NCBI GenBank assembly: GCA_013400975.1
Contig: WBMZ01010262.1
Coordinates: forward strand, 310,001-374,000
Direction of reading: 5' to 3'
Length of the DNA: 64,000 bases
DNA from: Atrichornis clamosus
Taxonomy: Eukaryota; Chordata; Aves; Passeriformes; Menuridae
The notes below the pieces were generated by a model. The model saw only the letters and a program-made list of their open reading frames with translations. It searched no databases and was not told where the DNA came from. Below are positions 48,916-61,046 of this stretch, in pieces. The position numbers were made by a program, and so were the translations under genes. Position 1 is the stretch's first letter; each line of letters opens with the position of its first letter.

Positions 48916-51655
48916 TGCTTATTCACTACTTTACCCAGCTAAAATCTTACATCACAGCTTAATCTATGACAAAATGTTCCCAAGGGGTTTAAAATGTCCC
49001 TGCACAAAACTCATTATAAGTGGAAAATTAATGAGGAAAGCTGCTTAAATATTGCCTCCAGTTTCCCAGAGACTTGAGATTAACATTTTTAGAGAGGATG
49101 CAAACTCATCTTGATATGTTACCATCTTCAGCAATAAGTAAGTCATATTGTTTCTCAAAATTGCTATTAAATTAATCTGCTGGTGTTTTTGTCATTCTGA
49201 ATTTTGCTACAGCACCTGCCTAATATTGTAAACACTTATTCCAACCATATCACTCATAAAATTCTCATATTCAAGTTAATAGGCCTAGGAATGGTTTCAG
49301 ATACTGCTCAAGAGTGTGTGTACAGAAAGTATGAAAATTCTAAATTTAGACAGGCCCTGTATGAACTGTGACACAAATATACCTACAACAAATGGTTAAA
49401 TAAATGAATAAATAGATGGAAGGTTAAATGCTGGGTCCAATCTTCCAAGTAAGAAAAAATGTCAGACTGGAAAAAGGAAGAAAGTGGGGATTTTCCATTT
49501 TTGATCCTAGGTCTTGAAGCTGTACAGATCATCAAGAAATGCTGCAAACTGCAGTAAAATAGTAATTATTTTGATCTTAAAACAGGAAGAATAATGGGCA
49601 TGATGGACTTGTTAAATTACTGGGCAGTTAGTAAGTCTAATTGTATTATATTCCTACTTCAGGAAAAATAATACAGCATGATCTCAAAAGACTGAAAGAA
49701 CTTAAACCCCACTGAAAGACATGAATAACTCCAGACTCACTAGGAACAACCAAATATCTTTCCCATTTTTTTTTCTCTTGTTTTGTGCTTTCTGAGATGC
49801 CACTGGCATCTGGGATTTCCTATGTGCTGAATTCTCCCAGTTCTACAAAAAGTCCAATTCCAACTCACTCTTTTGTATTTCCAAAGGGACAAGAGACGGA
49901 AGACATGCCATATCACTTTTACTGAAAATCATTTCTAGTCCATAAGACATTTCAAGTAAATTTACTTTCTCATTATACTTGAAATACATAGAAAACAAGC
50001 AAGTCAGGCTATGAGATCACTAACTATTCCCTTTTCCTGTTGCACAAAGTCACATGAAAACTTCTTCATTTCTCTCAATTTCTCACTTAAATTTTCTAGT
50101 TGCTGTTGAAATGTGTTTCTGGGGGGGAAATCACGTCATAGTTCACATCCTTTGGTCAAAATGTAAGATAAAAAATATTTTCACTGCCAGGGAGATTACT
50201 TGTGGCTATATAAATACTGTACTTTTTGCTTCAGTCATCCAAAGCACTGACCTATTGATCTGGTATGAATCAACAATGACAAATACCAAATTTCATGTTT
50301 TCCTCTCAAAAAATTACAGTTCAAACTGTATAGCACATGGAACATCTCAATTTAGCATTACTTGAGAATATCAGAAAATAGAATTTTGGAAATGCAGTTT
50401 GTCTCCTTCCATCAATACTAATAGGAGTTCTTTAAAGCAAAGCACCACGGAACATTTCTTTCTCTTGATTCAACTCTCAATCCAAAGTTAACCATTAGTT
50501 TTTGTAAATTATAGTCCAACAAGGGTGTTACAATCGAGCCCATTCTGTGCGTGTGTGTGGGAGGGGGTACGAGGAGTGTGCTTGGGGCTGTTTATTTAAA
50601 GGAGAGCTGGGAAGTTCTCTGGTGAAAGGCTCTGTTGATAAATAGTGGTTAGGAGAAGAAAATTGGTTATTCAATGAACAAAGTGGTGTGTAATTTATTT
50701 TACTTCATTAGATGCTGAATTCTTCAAACACTGCTAGGAATTAGAATGCTTTGAAACTAATTATTGTAAGTACATTTAATCATAGCTTTGAAGTTACTTT
50801 CAACATAGCATGTTCTTTTTGATTAAATTATATCTTTTTGCCATTCCACTACAAGTACCCAGTTCAAGGGCAGAAGAGAAGAAAAAAAACAACAAACCTT
50901 TCAAATGTGATAAATAGAAACAACAATAATTTTGCTCTGTTTCTTTTCTGAAATATTTCCATAACCTCCTATTGCTATGAGTGTACCAGTTCCTGCAGAA
51001 ACTTGAGTACAATTTTGAATACATAACCATTATCACAAAATTAAACAATTATGTTATTATATATGGTACAAATAATTTCAAGCAGAGAACTAGAATAGCA
51101 GGAGCACAAAGATGAACTAAAATGCACTTGCAAGGTGCATGGATTTGATGTAGTAAAGATTAAAGGAGTTCAATACATCCTCTCTCACCCTTGCTTCTTT
51201 GTCCATATGGTACTGGTAATTCAAGCACTCAGTTAATGTGATATTTCTCTTTATCACGATAAATGATGGCTGAAAGGAGCAGTTTTGGGTTGAGCCTGCT
51301 TCCTGCTTGAAAGAAAATTTTGGTTCAGTGATTTAAGCGAGGCAGAGCACCATGAATCTCCTCCCTAATCTTGAGCTTGACTCAGACACAAGGAACTGGA
51401 AACGGGATCAGCCTGATGACAGAAAGCAAATGCAGCCTCAAGCAGCTCTGCTGATCTCAGTGATTTCCAGTCACCTTCCCTAAGTTTAGGTGTGCACCTT
51501 GTACTTCAGTGATTTAACTGGATTTTAATTGGTTCTGGATAAAGCTCTATGTGAAGGGAAGGAATGTTTTTACACTCTTCTTTTTTCTTCTCTTTTCCCT
51601 TGTTATGCAAAGCACCAACACAGTAGTGCAGGAATATGCATTGCATTAGGTAAAT

Positions 51656-51797
51656 CCCATCCCTGGAAGTGTCCAAGGCCAGGCTGGATGGGGCCTGGAG
51701 CAACCTGGGATAGTGGGAGGTGTCCCTGCCCATGGCAGGGGGGTGGAATGAGATTATATTTAGGTTCCCCTCCAACCCAAAACTATTTTGTGATTCC
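51656..51797 (+). mobile_element. CR1 LINE 3' terminal fragment
   Basis: CCCATCCCTGGAAGTGTCCA, AGGCCAGGCTGGATGGGGC, GTGTCCCTGCCCATGGCAGG and CTCCAACCCAAAAC, then TATTTTGTGATTCC, form a sense CR1 tail of about 140 bases. Confidence 0.93.
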
Positions 51798-54079
51798 ATG
51801 TTTCCATGTTTTCTCACAGACAACTAACACACTAAAGCAGAGAAAAGCACTTTTTCTTCTCTTTTTTCTTAGGGTTATTGACTGTCTGCTCAGCTTGTAA
51901 CAATAAATGGTACAATTACCTTATGTTAGGAATTAATGCATTTCATAGCCTAATATTACACAATTTTCAGTATTTCCATGTCTACAACATGGGCACTTTA
52001 TTGCATTTGGCTGAAGGGTTGGGAAGGTTAACTGGGTAAGATTTATTTTGTAATGCTGCAGAGAAACATTACAGCCTTGAATAGCCAAAAAAGTCCCACA
52101 GACAGAAGTAAATATCCGTGGGCTAGTTTGTCTTAGCTTTATATAGGAAATAGTAACAAAGGTGTTTATGTTGATCACCAGAACTAAAACCAAGAGGAAG
52201 GAAGTAAAAAAAGGCAAGGTGTGGGCTGGAGACAGGATTTTGTGAGGGCAGTTAGAAATTTCTAGAGAAAAAGTAGGTTAAAGAGGTAAAATAAGATGCA
52301 ATACCTTAGTTGATCAAATAGAGATGTAGCAGTATACAAATAACGAGATATCAAAGGGAAATAAAAGAACATGTACTGAATATTATCATCAACATTGAAG
52401 AACAAAAAAATGCAGGAACATCTCTTTCTTCTTCAACTCAAAAGCACAATATTCAACAAATAATTGCAGCCTATCCCCAAAATGTCACACAAGTGAAAAA
52501 AAAAAACCAAAACAACACCTTAATGGCACAAAGCAGTGGTTCTGCTTGTTCTTTTTACTTTCTTTCTTAATGTCATATTCCATCAGTTCTGGGTTTGTCA
52601 GAAAGAGTGATTAGAGGAGGGAAAAAAATATCTCTGTTGTTGTTGTCTACCTAAAACTTCAAAGCAGCAGGGACAGTGAGAGAAACACAACTCTATCAAA
52701 GTGAGCATTTATAATTTGTAAGTTTGATATTTATAAATGTACAAGGCTTTCCTAGTCATGCTGCTCAGAACCATCACAGAAAAGCACATCACAGAAACTG
52801 CAAATATTTGGAGGCATCCAGTTCAGTTTTGCCACCATCTGAGGCCTTCAGTGCACACAGTATACCAAGGGTTGGGGGGAAACAGAAAACCCACAACATT
52901 TTCCCTGCCTGCCGCATCAGGGGAAGACTCATTAAATGTTATTAGGTATCATTTCACACATTTGTTTGGTGACATTCATTAACTTCAAGCACTGGCCAAC
53001 CAGTTCAAGTCTACTTTATATATAGGGAATTTTCCTTAGAAATATCCCCCTACTCATCCTGGCTTTCCCTGTTAACATCTACCATCAAGTTCAGCCTATC
53101 TTTGAACATCCAGATCACCAGGATCTGAAATAATGTCTTGATCTGTTTTTCACAAGACATTGATAAACCATTTAGATTCCCAATCAATAAATAAATTTCC
53201 ATTGTATAACTAAACTGCAGGATAATTTCTAAGTAAACTGAAAAACTCCCTAATATTTGAGCACCCTGAAGCAGCAGAAGATTCTGTACTGAGTTTGTGT
53301 GGCAAACCGGGAACCTCTCTGCTGCAAGTATCAAATCCAAATTGCTATATAAAAAGTAATGTGAAGTCTGTTTGCTGTGGGTCATATAACTAGGAATATT
53401 ATTTTAATAAAATTCTAACTCTTAAGCCTTTGATTCTTGTAAGTTCTGTAAGAGAAATACATGGCTTTTATTGTGTCCATGCTTTGCTTTTACAGCAGCA
53501 ATATTAATGTAGAATATGCCACACTACACATATCTACATTACATGGGCTTCTGATTTATCTTTTAGTTAACTACATCTTCTTTACATTTTATGTCAACTG
53601 CTCAAATGTATCAGCTTTAGCTCGCTAAATGTAGAGATTGTGTATTTCTAAATCACAGTCGGGTTCAACACAAAACAGAATTTAGAAAATTTATGGTTAT
53701 ACCTTTTTCTTAAAGCCTCTATAAATATATTGTCTACATTTTGCTTTGTTTTCCTTGTATTATTGTGCAGGAAAACAGGATGACTTTTCTGGACTGACTT
53801 GCTGGAGTCTTTCTCTCTTAGAGCTCGTGATCTTGTGATTTTGTTATCTCCACTAGATAACAGAAAAAAGCAGATAGAGGTGGAATTATGCAAATGTAAA
53901 CTCAATGACAATGACTACCAGGGTTCTAAAACAATTCCAGAGACAAAGAGGAAGGGAACAGTAGGAAGCTGCACTCCTTTTGGGTTATCATCTACAGTCA
54001 AATAAATGACAATATATAAAAACATGAAAAGGGTTTTAACAGTTGGGGTAATTTTCAAAGTACATATATCAATGCATGT

Positions 54080-54118
54080 AAAAAAAAATTTTTTTAAAAA
54101 ATGTGAATTTTTTTAAAG
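54080..54118. repeat. AT-only palindromic tract
   Basis: A9 (54080-54088), T7 (54089-54095) and A6 (54096-54101) follow one another, then GAATTTTTTTAAA. The A/T junctions are self-complementary and should bend or melt easily. Confidence 0.85.
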
Positions 54119-54981
54119 GCACATTTAGTGGTTCCTGTAATTATTATCATCATTTAATATTACTAATATAAAATTACTATTTTTATTATTATTGTTAATA
54201 GTAATAATAGCTTTCGAATATTCAAAATTTTCTAACTTATTCTGATCTGAATTTTCCTCTTAATTACTTTTTAATTACAGTTTCCTGCAGTGTTTTGCAG
54301 ATTCTAGGTCATCACATTTCAAATACCAATCAGCATTGTTATATCTAGATGTTTAACTTCCCACCACAATTATAATTGGACTGCTACTCTGTTTAACTAA
54401 TCTTGCAGAGAATTGTCAATACAAAAAAGTAGTAGAAGAGACTTCTAGTGAAAAAAAAACCAAACAAACTAAACCAGACAAAAAAAAGGAAAAGCATGCA
54501 AAATATTTAAATGCTTATTATAGGAGGAGTTCACTTTTAATTTGAAAAAATTGTTAATTTATCAGGTACTTCGATATGCAAAGAGCCTAAAAGCTCTAGA
54601 AAATGGCATCATGTAGAGCTGCCTAGGCAAAACTCACCACATTAGGGAGCTCGTCAACTCAGTCTTTTACTCACATTGGAAAGAAAACCATCTTTAAAAT
54701 ATTAAATACAGCTGTGGCTTTTAGTCCCACAGTAACTTCATGACTGTGACCTTCATAAAAGACGTGGCAATCTCACAGTCATAGAACTCATCCAGGATAT
54801 TAAGGAAAGCCATTGAAGGTCAGCACTGAATTTCCCTGATTAAATTCAAAATATAAAATCAGATTTTCACCGTGCATTTTCTTGTACTTTCATAATGCAA
54901 ATTCTCTTTGGTAATTAAGGAATACAAAAAATGTTTCAAGAGACAGATTATCCTGCGGTGATCACTCCAGGAAGTTTACAT

Positions 54982-55021
54982 TATGGCTTATTTTATAACA
55001 ATATGGTTTATTTTATAACAA
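54982..55021 (+). repeat. Tandem duplication of a 20-base unit
   Basis: TATGGCTTATTTTATAACAA (54982-55001) is followed directly by the same unit with one C to T change (55002-55021). It is a recent, clean two-copy tandem repeat. Confidence 0.93.
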
Positions 55022-55432
55022 CGATGTTCTGACTAGCAGTGTAATAACAAGAGAAAAGATAAAAAGAACAACCAGCAAAAAATGATAAAACTATTCATCC
55101 TGCTCCTAATTTATCACCCAGGAGATGTCACACTGACCATGACCAGGCACCTACAGCAAATTGTTTGAGGAGTAATTTGGAGTTTGATGGAAAATAAAGA
55201 GATTTCGGACGAGTCAGGAGGAACACAATTATTTAGAATTCCTAGTTCCATTAGGACTTTACCAAATCTTACCTCACTCCAGTAGTATGAAAGAAGGAAT
55301 TGTGGGTATGAAGTGGTGTTCAAACCTACAAATGTGTCCCATGTCCTTCCTTTCATGGAAGCTGCATTCACAGCAATCTCAAGGGCCAAGATCCTCGGTC
55401 TGACCAAGCCAGTGTGGGATCACACCACTGCA

Positions 55433-55662
55433 AAGAGTCGTGGAATGGTTTGGGCTGGAAAGGACCATAAGGAACATCTCATTCCAACAGGGACACCTTC
55501 CACTATCCCAGGGTGCTTCAAGCCCCATACAATCTGACATTGGACACTTGCAGGGATGGGGCAGCCACAGCTTCTCTGGGCAACCTGTGCCAGGGCCTCA
55601 CCACCCTCACAGGGAACAATTTCTTCCTAATATCTAATCTAAATCTACCCTCTTTCAGCTTA
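55433..55662 (-). mobile_element. CR1 LINE fragment, minus strand
   Basis: Antisense CR1 with its 3' end at the left (AGTCGTGGAATGGTTTGGGC). It continues through GGGACACCTTCCACTATCC, GATGGGGCAGCCACAGCTTC and CACCCTCACAGGGAACAATT to TCTAAATCTACCCTCTTTCA. Compared with other copies, the CCCCCTGCCATGGGC part is missing between 55490 and 55493, a small internal deletion. Confidence 0.93.
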
Positions 55663-58361
55663 GTGAACCAACAGCCTAGCGGTTAAGCACAGAAAACCCT
55701 AAACTTTGCAAAAGATAAATATATTCACTCATATTACTAACATTTAAAATTATTATGGTCAAATTTGATAGCATAATTGTGCAACAAGTACCATCATTTA
55801 TGAAGAGTAATGAGATGTTTTCATTCTAATACCTAATTGTCACTCTGTAGGTATCAGCTGTCTAGGGTGAGACCAAAATGCAGGCACTCAGCCAACAAGA
55901 AATATCAAATTTTTCTACCACACTTACCAAAAAAAAATGAAGTGGAAAAGATAAAGATCACCTGGCAAGAGCCAGTGGTTTATAATAGTTCTTATCACAG
56001 GTTTTGCAGTATTGTTCCAGAAAAGGAAAAATCAGAAATTAGCAAATTGCTGCTGTACATTCTCCTTACCATTATTTATACTGACTGATGCTTTTTCAAC
56101 TCTCACACGTAGGGAAAAAAGCTTCACTGCAGAGAACGAACACTTTGCAGATTTAGGAGAGCCTCCCCTTTCTACAGAAAACATCAAAAACACTTCCCAT
56201 AGCAAACGCTCAAACGCTGGCTACAATGCCCTCACTTTAACAGATGGGCTGTTTGCAGGAGAGGAGAGGGAAGGAAGGAAAGGAATCACATCCAAGCACA
56301 AACCACGGCACTCCTGTGCCCGGAGCCCCAGGTAACACACACAGCCCTCCTGCTCATGTTCTAGACTATACAGGATTTCTCAGAACAGATTTGCCATTAT
56401 TTCTGGGAAATGTTTCTGTGGGGGAAAGAATCACAGGGAACCTCTGGTCTTTTGTTGTCAACAGTTTTCATGCACAAAGAAGAATACATTGATCTGCACT
56501 TCCAGTCTGGCCTAGAGTAGCAGCTAATATATCTAATACCTAGTTGTGACTATTTAGGCACATCATCTAGTAATTCATATATTAAAGATGAGTGATTTAA
56601 AGTAACTTACTCCTCATTTTTAGGGCTAATGTAAAAAAAAAAACCAGTATGTTATTTTTTAGACTCTGTGGTTTAGACTCAAAACCCATCTCAACTGGAG
56701 AGAGTTCTGCTTCCAAGAGCTCCACCCACAGCAGCATCCAAGCTGCACACACACTGAAAGCCATTTGTGCATCCTAAACATTACTCCTGTCCTTCCAACA
56801 CACTCTATCACACAGAGACAACTTCAAGACTGCCAGTTTTCCCATGAGCTTTTGTTGCATCTCCTGCAAAGTCCAATCACTCAAAACACACTCAACTTTA
56901 CTGTCATTCGGAGTCAGCATATTCCAGTGAGTCTGTGCCAGACCTCTCCTTACTCACCTCATGGCCTACACACACACAGACTTCCCAGTATTCCCAAAGT
57001 GGAACAGGCCAAGGCACCTGCAGAAGAGACTAAAACCACCTAAATGGACTGCAGATCAAACGTCTACCAAAAAGGGAAATTCAGTGGTGCCCAGTGTCTG
57101 GAACAAGCATCATTTGTGGAAGAAAATACAGTCCTGTGATGTTATAAAGTGGGGATAGAGACTGCAGCTGTCTGGGGCATAAGAACTTTATTTCTTGGCA
57201 AGTGCAAACCACCTTGGGAATGAATGCTCCAGAATAACCTCAAACAAGAGACAGTCCAGCACAACAGTGCTAAGAATAACATTTTCAGAGCCCTGACACC
57301 CTTTGACAATTCGAGAAGTATCTGATTTCATTTCTGAGGCTGCCTAAAGTACTCTAAAACTTACTTGCTAAAGGAAATAGAACAAGAGAACTTCAGGATT
57401 ATTGTGATATGTCTTGAGCTACTTCACATCTCACCACAAGCTGATCAACCATTCAAAGACACAATTTAAGATTTAAAGATTTAAAATTAAATGTTCGAGT
57501 GGGTTGTGTCATACCTACTATAATAACAAAACCTGATTTGTTTGTCCAAAGCTGTTTTTATTTTTCAAAGCACAGACTGAAATTACAAAATAACATCAGG
57601 TCACTCTTCAGGCTTTCATCTTGTGCTGTGTGCTACTGTCAGAAGAAAATTATAATGTTTTAAAAAGAAGTTTAAGGAAAAGCCTAGAATCTGGTCTGTT
57701 TAACACAGACCCTGCTCCTGAACAAACAGCCCACGACAGCTTTTTTTCAGGTTTTAACTCTACCTCATTAATAGGAAAAGTTCAACTAATTGAAAAGTCA
57801 AACTTTCCACTTCCCTTGCTTTACCGATTGCCTTTCTAATTAATTTCTAGACTTTCACAACACTTCTATCTGCATTACTTAAAATGGCAAGATGATGTCT
57901 CTGATTGGACAAGTGTCTTTCTTAATATACCATATGGTGAGATATCTCATAGTTTGACAATATTTAACAAGAAAAGACCTACTCATTTCTGCAAATCCCC
58001 TGTTGCCCAAGCCCTTGATTAGACAAAGTGTTTCTGTGAAATTCAGCTAATTAGCCTGTTTGATTATTTGAAATAAAGTTAAGTCTCCAAAATTATTGAA
58101 TCACCATTTACTTTTCCATCACATCAATTTGCTGCAAGTGGAGAAAACCTGAATACTTCTCAGCACACAAAAAAGAATTACAAGTTCATGGCTCTACTCC
58201 AGTTTGCCCAAGTTAAAACTCCAGTGAAAACTCCTGGTGAGTGGTCCAGACCCTATTTCAGAAATGAGTGAAAGGAGATTCCTGTCACATGTGGATTAGG
58301 GACAGATTGAAGCCAGGGGCACCTCCACCCTCAGCTCTTTACTCTTCCACCTCACAGAGGT
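55663..58361. other. Unique sequence, one exon-like segment
   Basis: No gene recognised. The only item of note is a 60-base segment on the minus strand with strong splice signals (56958-57017). A CA-rich patch lies at about 56968-56979. Confidence 0.6.
56958..57017 (-). other. Exon-like segment on minus strand, candidate
   Basis: On the minus strand a pyrimidine-rich acceptor (TTTTAGTCTCTTCTGCAG) precedes exactly 60 bases ending ATGAG, followed by GTGAGTAAGG, a near-consensus donor. One frame is open throughout (20 codons, starting VPWPVPLWEYWEV); the other two frames contain stops. A multiple-of-three length would allow cassette use. I do not recognise the peptide. The CA repeat inside it makes part of the sequence low-complexity. 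It could equally be a non-coding exon or chance. Confidence 0.18.
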
Positions 58362-58507
58362 GAACGCTTCCAGGGATGGTGACTCCACCACTTCCCCGGG
58401 AAACCTGTTCCAATGCTTAACCACGCTTTCAGGGAAGTAATTTTTTCTACTATCCAACCTGCCCCTCTCCTGGCACAACCTGGGGCGATTTCCCCTCGTC
58501 CTCTCAA
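58362..58507 (-). mobile_element. CR1 LINE fragment, minus strand, interrupted by a duplication
   Basis: Antisense CR1: TGAACGCTTCCAGGGATGG, GACTCCACCACTTCCC, GGGAAACCTGTTCCAATGC and GGGCGATTTCCCCTCGTCC. The usual CR1 3' terminus is not present at the left edge. The wording (CCAATGCTTAACCAC) points to an older subfamily than the 12 kb and 17 kb copies. The right side runs into the duplicated segment around the N at 58536. Confidence 0.85.
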
Positions 58508-58613
58508 TTTTGTATCTTCATGGATGCCTGAAACCNCCAACCTGCCCCTGGCACAACCTGGGGCGATTTCCCCTCGTCCTCTCAATTTTGTATCTTCATG
58601 GATGCCTGAAACC
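58454..58613. repeat. Direct duplication around an unresolved base (N)
   Basis: 58454-58535 and 58537-58613 are direct copies, identical by eye except that the second lacks five bases near its start (CTCTCC shortened before TGGCACAACC). A single N (58536) separates them. The unit includes the CR1 piece GGGCGATTTCCCCTCGTCC and the non-CR1-like CTTCATGGATGCCTGAAACC. A lone N between direct repeats is typical of an assembly join where overlapping contig ends were not merged. Confidence 0.92.
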
Positions 58614-59580
58614 TCAAGGCACTACATCACACAGTCACTGGGAGAGGTTTTATCCTGTGATGTCATCTGCTTAGCAACTACATAACACTCTAGGAAATTC
58701 CATCCACATGATGGAATATTTCCTTTTAAGTGAAGAGATGGTCTGTTCCACATAATCCCATTTTGCTCTTCCATATTAAAATTCTGTTGGACTTACTCCT
58801 ACTCATGATTAATCTCATTATTCTTCAATTAATTTGGGAAGACCAGCAACTCATTTTACATTACCATAATTATTCCTATAATGCCAGCCAAAGCAAATTA
58901 CCTTAATACATTACAAATTAACATGCAATGGCTCACATTAAAGGTTTTTCCTCTAAAAAAAAAGTACACATGGATAAAAGAAACGTAAGGAACGTACCTA
59001 ACACTGCAAATTAATATAAGTGAAATAGAGGGAATGCATGTCAAATCCACAAACTTCCTTTCCCCATCATCACATCCCATTAAACTGCTGGCTGTAACTT
59101 TATTACTCTTTCTCATTTTTTTCTCAGGCATCCACTTCTCTTTGTGATCCCTGGTTTGTTGTTAAAATGGCAGTAATGTTTTACAGAAATAGCCTAAAAT
59201 TAAGGCACTGTGCTTATTGCTGCAAGTTTTCAATTCCTTCCTCCACATCCTTTTCCACCATTACAATGAAACCTCTGGAAAAATCTAATTTCAAGAGTAA
59301 TTAGCAAATTGTATTAAAAAGAAATTAAACCAATCCACCCTGACTTGTCAATATTATTCAGCTGTAGCAAACTCTCAGTCAAAGGTCACTCAAAGATAAT
59401 GAACTGTGTGACACCAGCATTAAGTTTTCATGTTGTATTTCAGTGCTGCCTTTGGCGGCTGTGAGTAACAAAGTAGATCCCCTCAGGGGATATTCACTGC
59501 TCCAGTCTAGGACAAATTTCTCTAATTTTAAGCCAATTTTAAGAAAATTAATTACCAAAAGGCTTGGCTGAAAGCAAGCT
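58614..59580. other. Unique AT-rich sequence
   Basis: No gene, RNA or further repeat recognised. Confidence 0.65.
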
Positions 59581-59750
59581 CTTGGAATAGGCTGCCCACA
59601 GAAGGGGTGGAGTCACCATCCCTGGAAGTGTTTAAAAAATGAGTAAAATTGGCACTTCACAATATGATTTAGTGGGCATGCTGGTATTTGGTCAAGGTTG
59701 GTTTTGATGACCTTGGAGGTCCTTTCCAACCTTAATGATTCTATGATTCT
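59581..59750 (+). mobile_element. CR1 LINE 3' fragment, + strand, distinct subfamily
   Basis: CTTGGAATAGGCTGCCCACA, GTGGAGTCACCATCCCTGGA and AGTGTTTAAAAAATGAG are followed by GATGACCTTGGAGGTCC, TTTCCAACCTTAATG and ATTCTATGATTCT. The TTTAAAAAA...GATGACC wording separates it from the copies ending 'CCCTTCCAACCCAAACC', and it is closer to the 8611 copy. Confidence 0.92.
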
Positions 59751-60880
59751 GCAGAGATTTGAATCTGATCTCATTCTTTTCAGCTCTGAGAAGATGCAAA
59801 GCAGTTCTCTAACTGTCCACCTAAATTTAACACATTGTACTGCATGACTTACCACAACATCTGCCTTCAAATACATTATTCAGCTGAGTATGAGCACTGC
59901 CTCCACATTTTTTTAATCAACTTATTAAATGGCACCAAGTTTCTAAACATTATATGAAAAACAACAGGTTAAAAAGATAATCATATACACATTGTAGGAC
60001 CAGAGTATTCTCTCTTTAAGAACAAAATGACGAAGCTAAATATATATTTAAGGGCTTAGCATCTTTTCAGAGATGAGTAGATGCAGCACTTCAGGTTCTA
60101 AACAAAGAAACTGGTCAGTAAGGGATGATTATTTTGTATCTTGGCCAGTAATCAATAAATTAGAAGATCTAAAATAGGACAACCAGGTTGGACATTTAAA
60201 ATGAACAACAATAATTATGATTTCATACAGTATCTAATTAAATTCAGAAACTCATTGTTGCAGGGAAGCTCAAACATATGAGTGGGTTCAGTAAGTCTTT
60301 AGCAAAAATAGTGGATTATAGATCCACAGATGGCTATTAAAACAGCAATTCAGATGCTAATTTCAATTCAGGAAGTTTCTAAATCACAGCCTGTGGAAGC
60401 TTGGAAGATATAGCAGAGAAAAGCTCACTCCACACTTTCCATGCTCCTTGTACTCTTTGTTAAATAACTGTTACTGGGCAGGGAGCTGAAGGCCTGCTGC
60501 TCTGACCCACTAAATCAGCTGTGTCATGGTCTTATTTATTCCTTGCATGATTACCTTTCTTAATAATAAATCTGCTTGTTTGGCTTTTGTTTTTACCTTT
60601 GGAGTTAGCAGAGGAGCAAATATTTTCTGCTTAATTTGACAGATGCAGACAAACTTCAATATTTCCCCAAAATTTTCCAGCACAGACTTGTTTACCTCTG
60701 TGGGACACTCCTGGCTCGTGTGGTGGTGTATTGTAAGAGACTTAAAGACCACAACTGCCTTAAACACTTTCAAGGCCACAGAAGGAATGTGCCATAAGAT
60801 AAGACACAGCAGTGAGAATCTGAGATAAGCACAGAAGACAGGAACTTTTAACCAAAAAAATTGCCTTTCCTAAACCTTTA
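59751..60880. other. Unique AT-rich sequence
   Basis: No gene or repeat recognised. Confidence 0.65.
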
Positions 60881-61046
60881 GTGGCTGGGTCTGATCCCCG
60901 GGTTGTCCTGAATGTGCTGTGTGATCACGCCCAAGATAACCCATTCCATCACCTTCCCAGGCACCCAGGTCAGCCTGACAGGCCTGCAGCTCCCAGGATC
61001 CCCCTTCCAGCCCTTCCTGTGGATGAGTCTCACATTGGCCAACCTA
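60881..61046 (-). mobile_element. CR1 LINE reverse-transcriptase fragment, minus strand
   Basis: The minus-strand translation contains LANVRLIHRKGWKGDPG, then RPVRLTW and VPGKVMEWVIL, followed by TQHIQDN and IRPS. This is the conserved start of the CR1 ORF2 reverse-transcriptase domain (family pattern LANV-IYKKG-DPGNYRPVSLTS-PGKVME). It is an internal piece of ORF2 far from the 3' end; the catalytic YADD region is not included. No CR1 3' tail is attached, so it is an isolated internal remnant, not a simple 5'-truncated insertion. It cannot function. Confidence 0.9.

Larger units (their letters stand above)
43857..51655. other. Unique AT-rich stretch, no gene recognised
   Basis: Close to 8 kb without a confident LINE copy. 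It holds A runs at 44273-44289 and 47003-47018, an AATAAA followed by an A-rich stretch (47650-47688), and a TA-rich microsatellite (48869-48915). Open frames of up to about 118 codons near 44500-44900 overlap in several frames on both strands and look like chance. Confidence 0.6.
51798..55432. other. Unique AT-rich stretch with a very AT-rich core
   Basis: No gene recognised. 54078-54240 is unusually AT-rich, with the run A9 T7 A6 at 54080-54101 and TTATTATTATT/AATAATAG stretches. A 20-base tandem duplication lies at 54982-55021. Confidence 0.6.
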
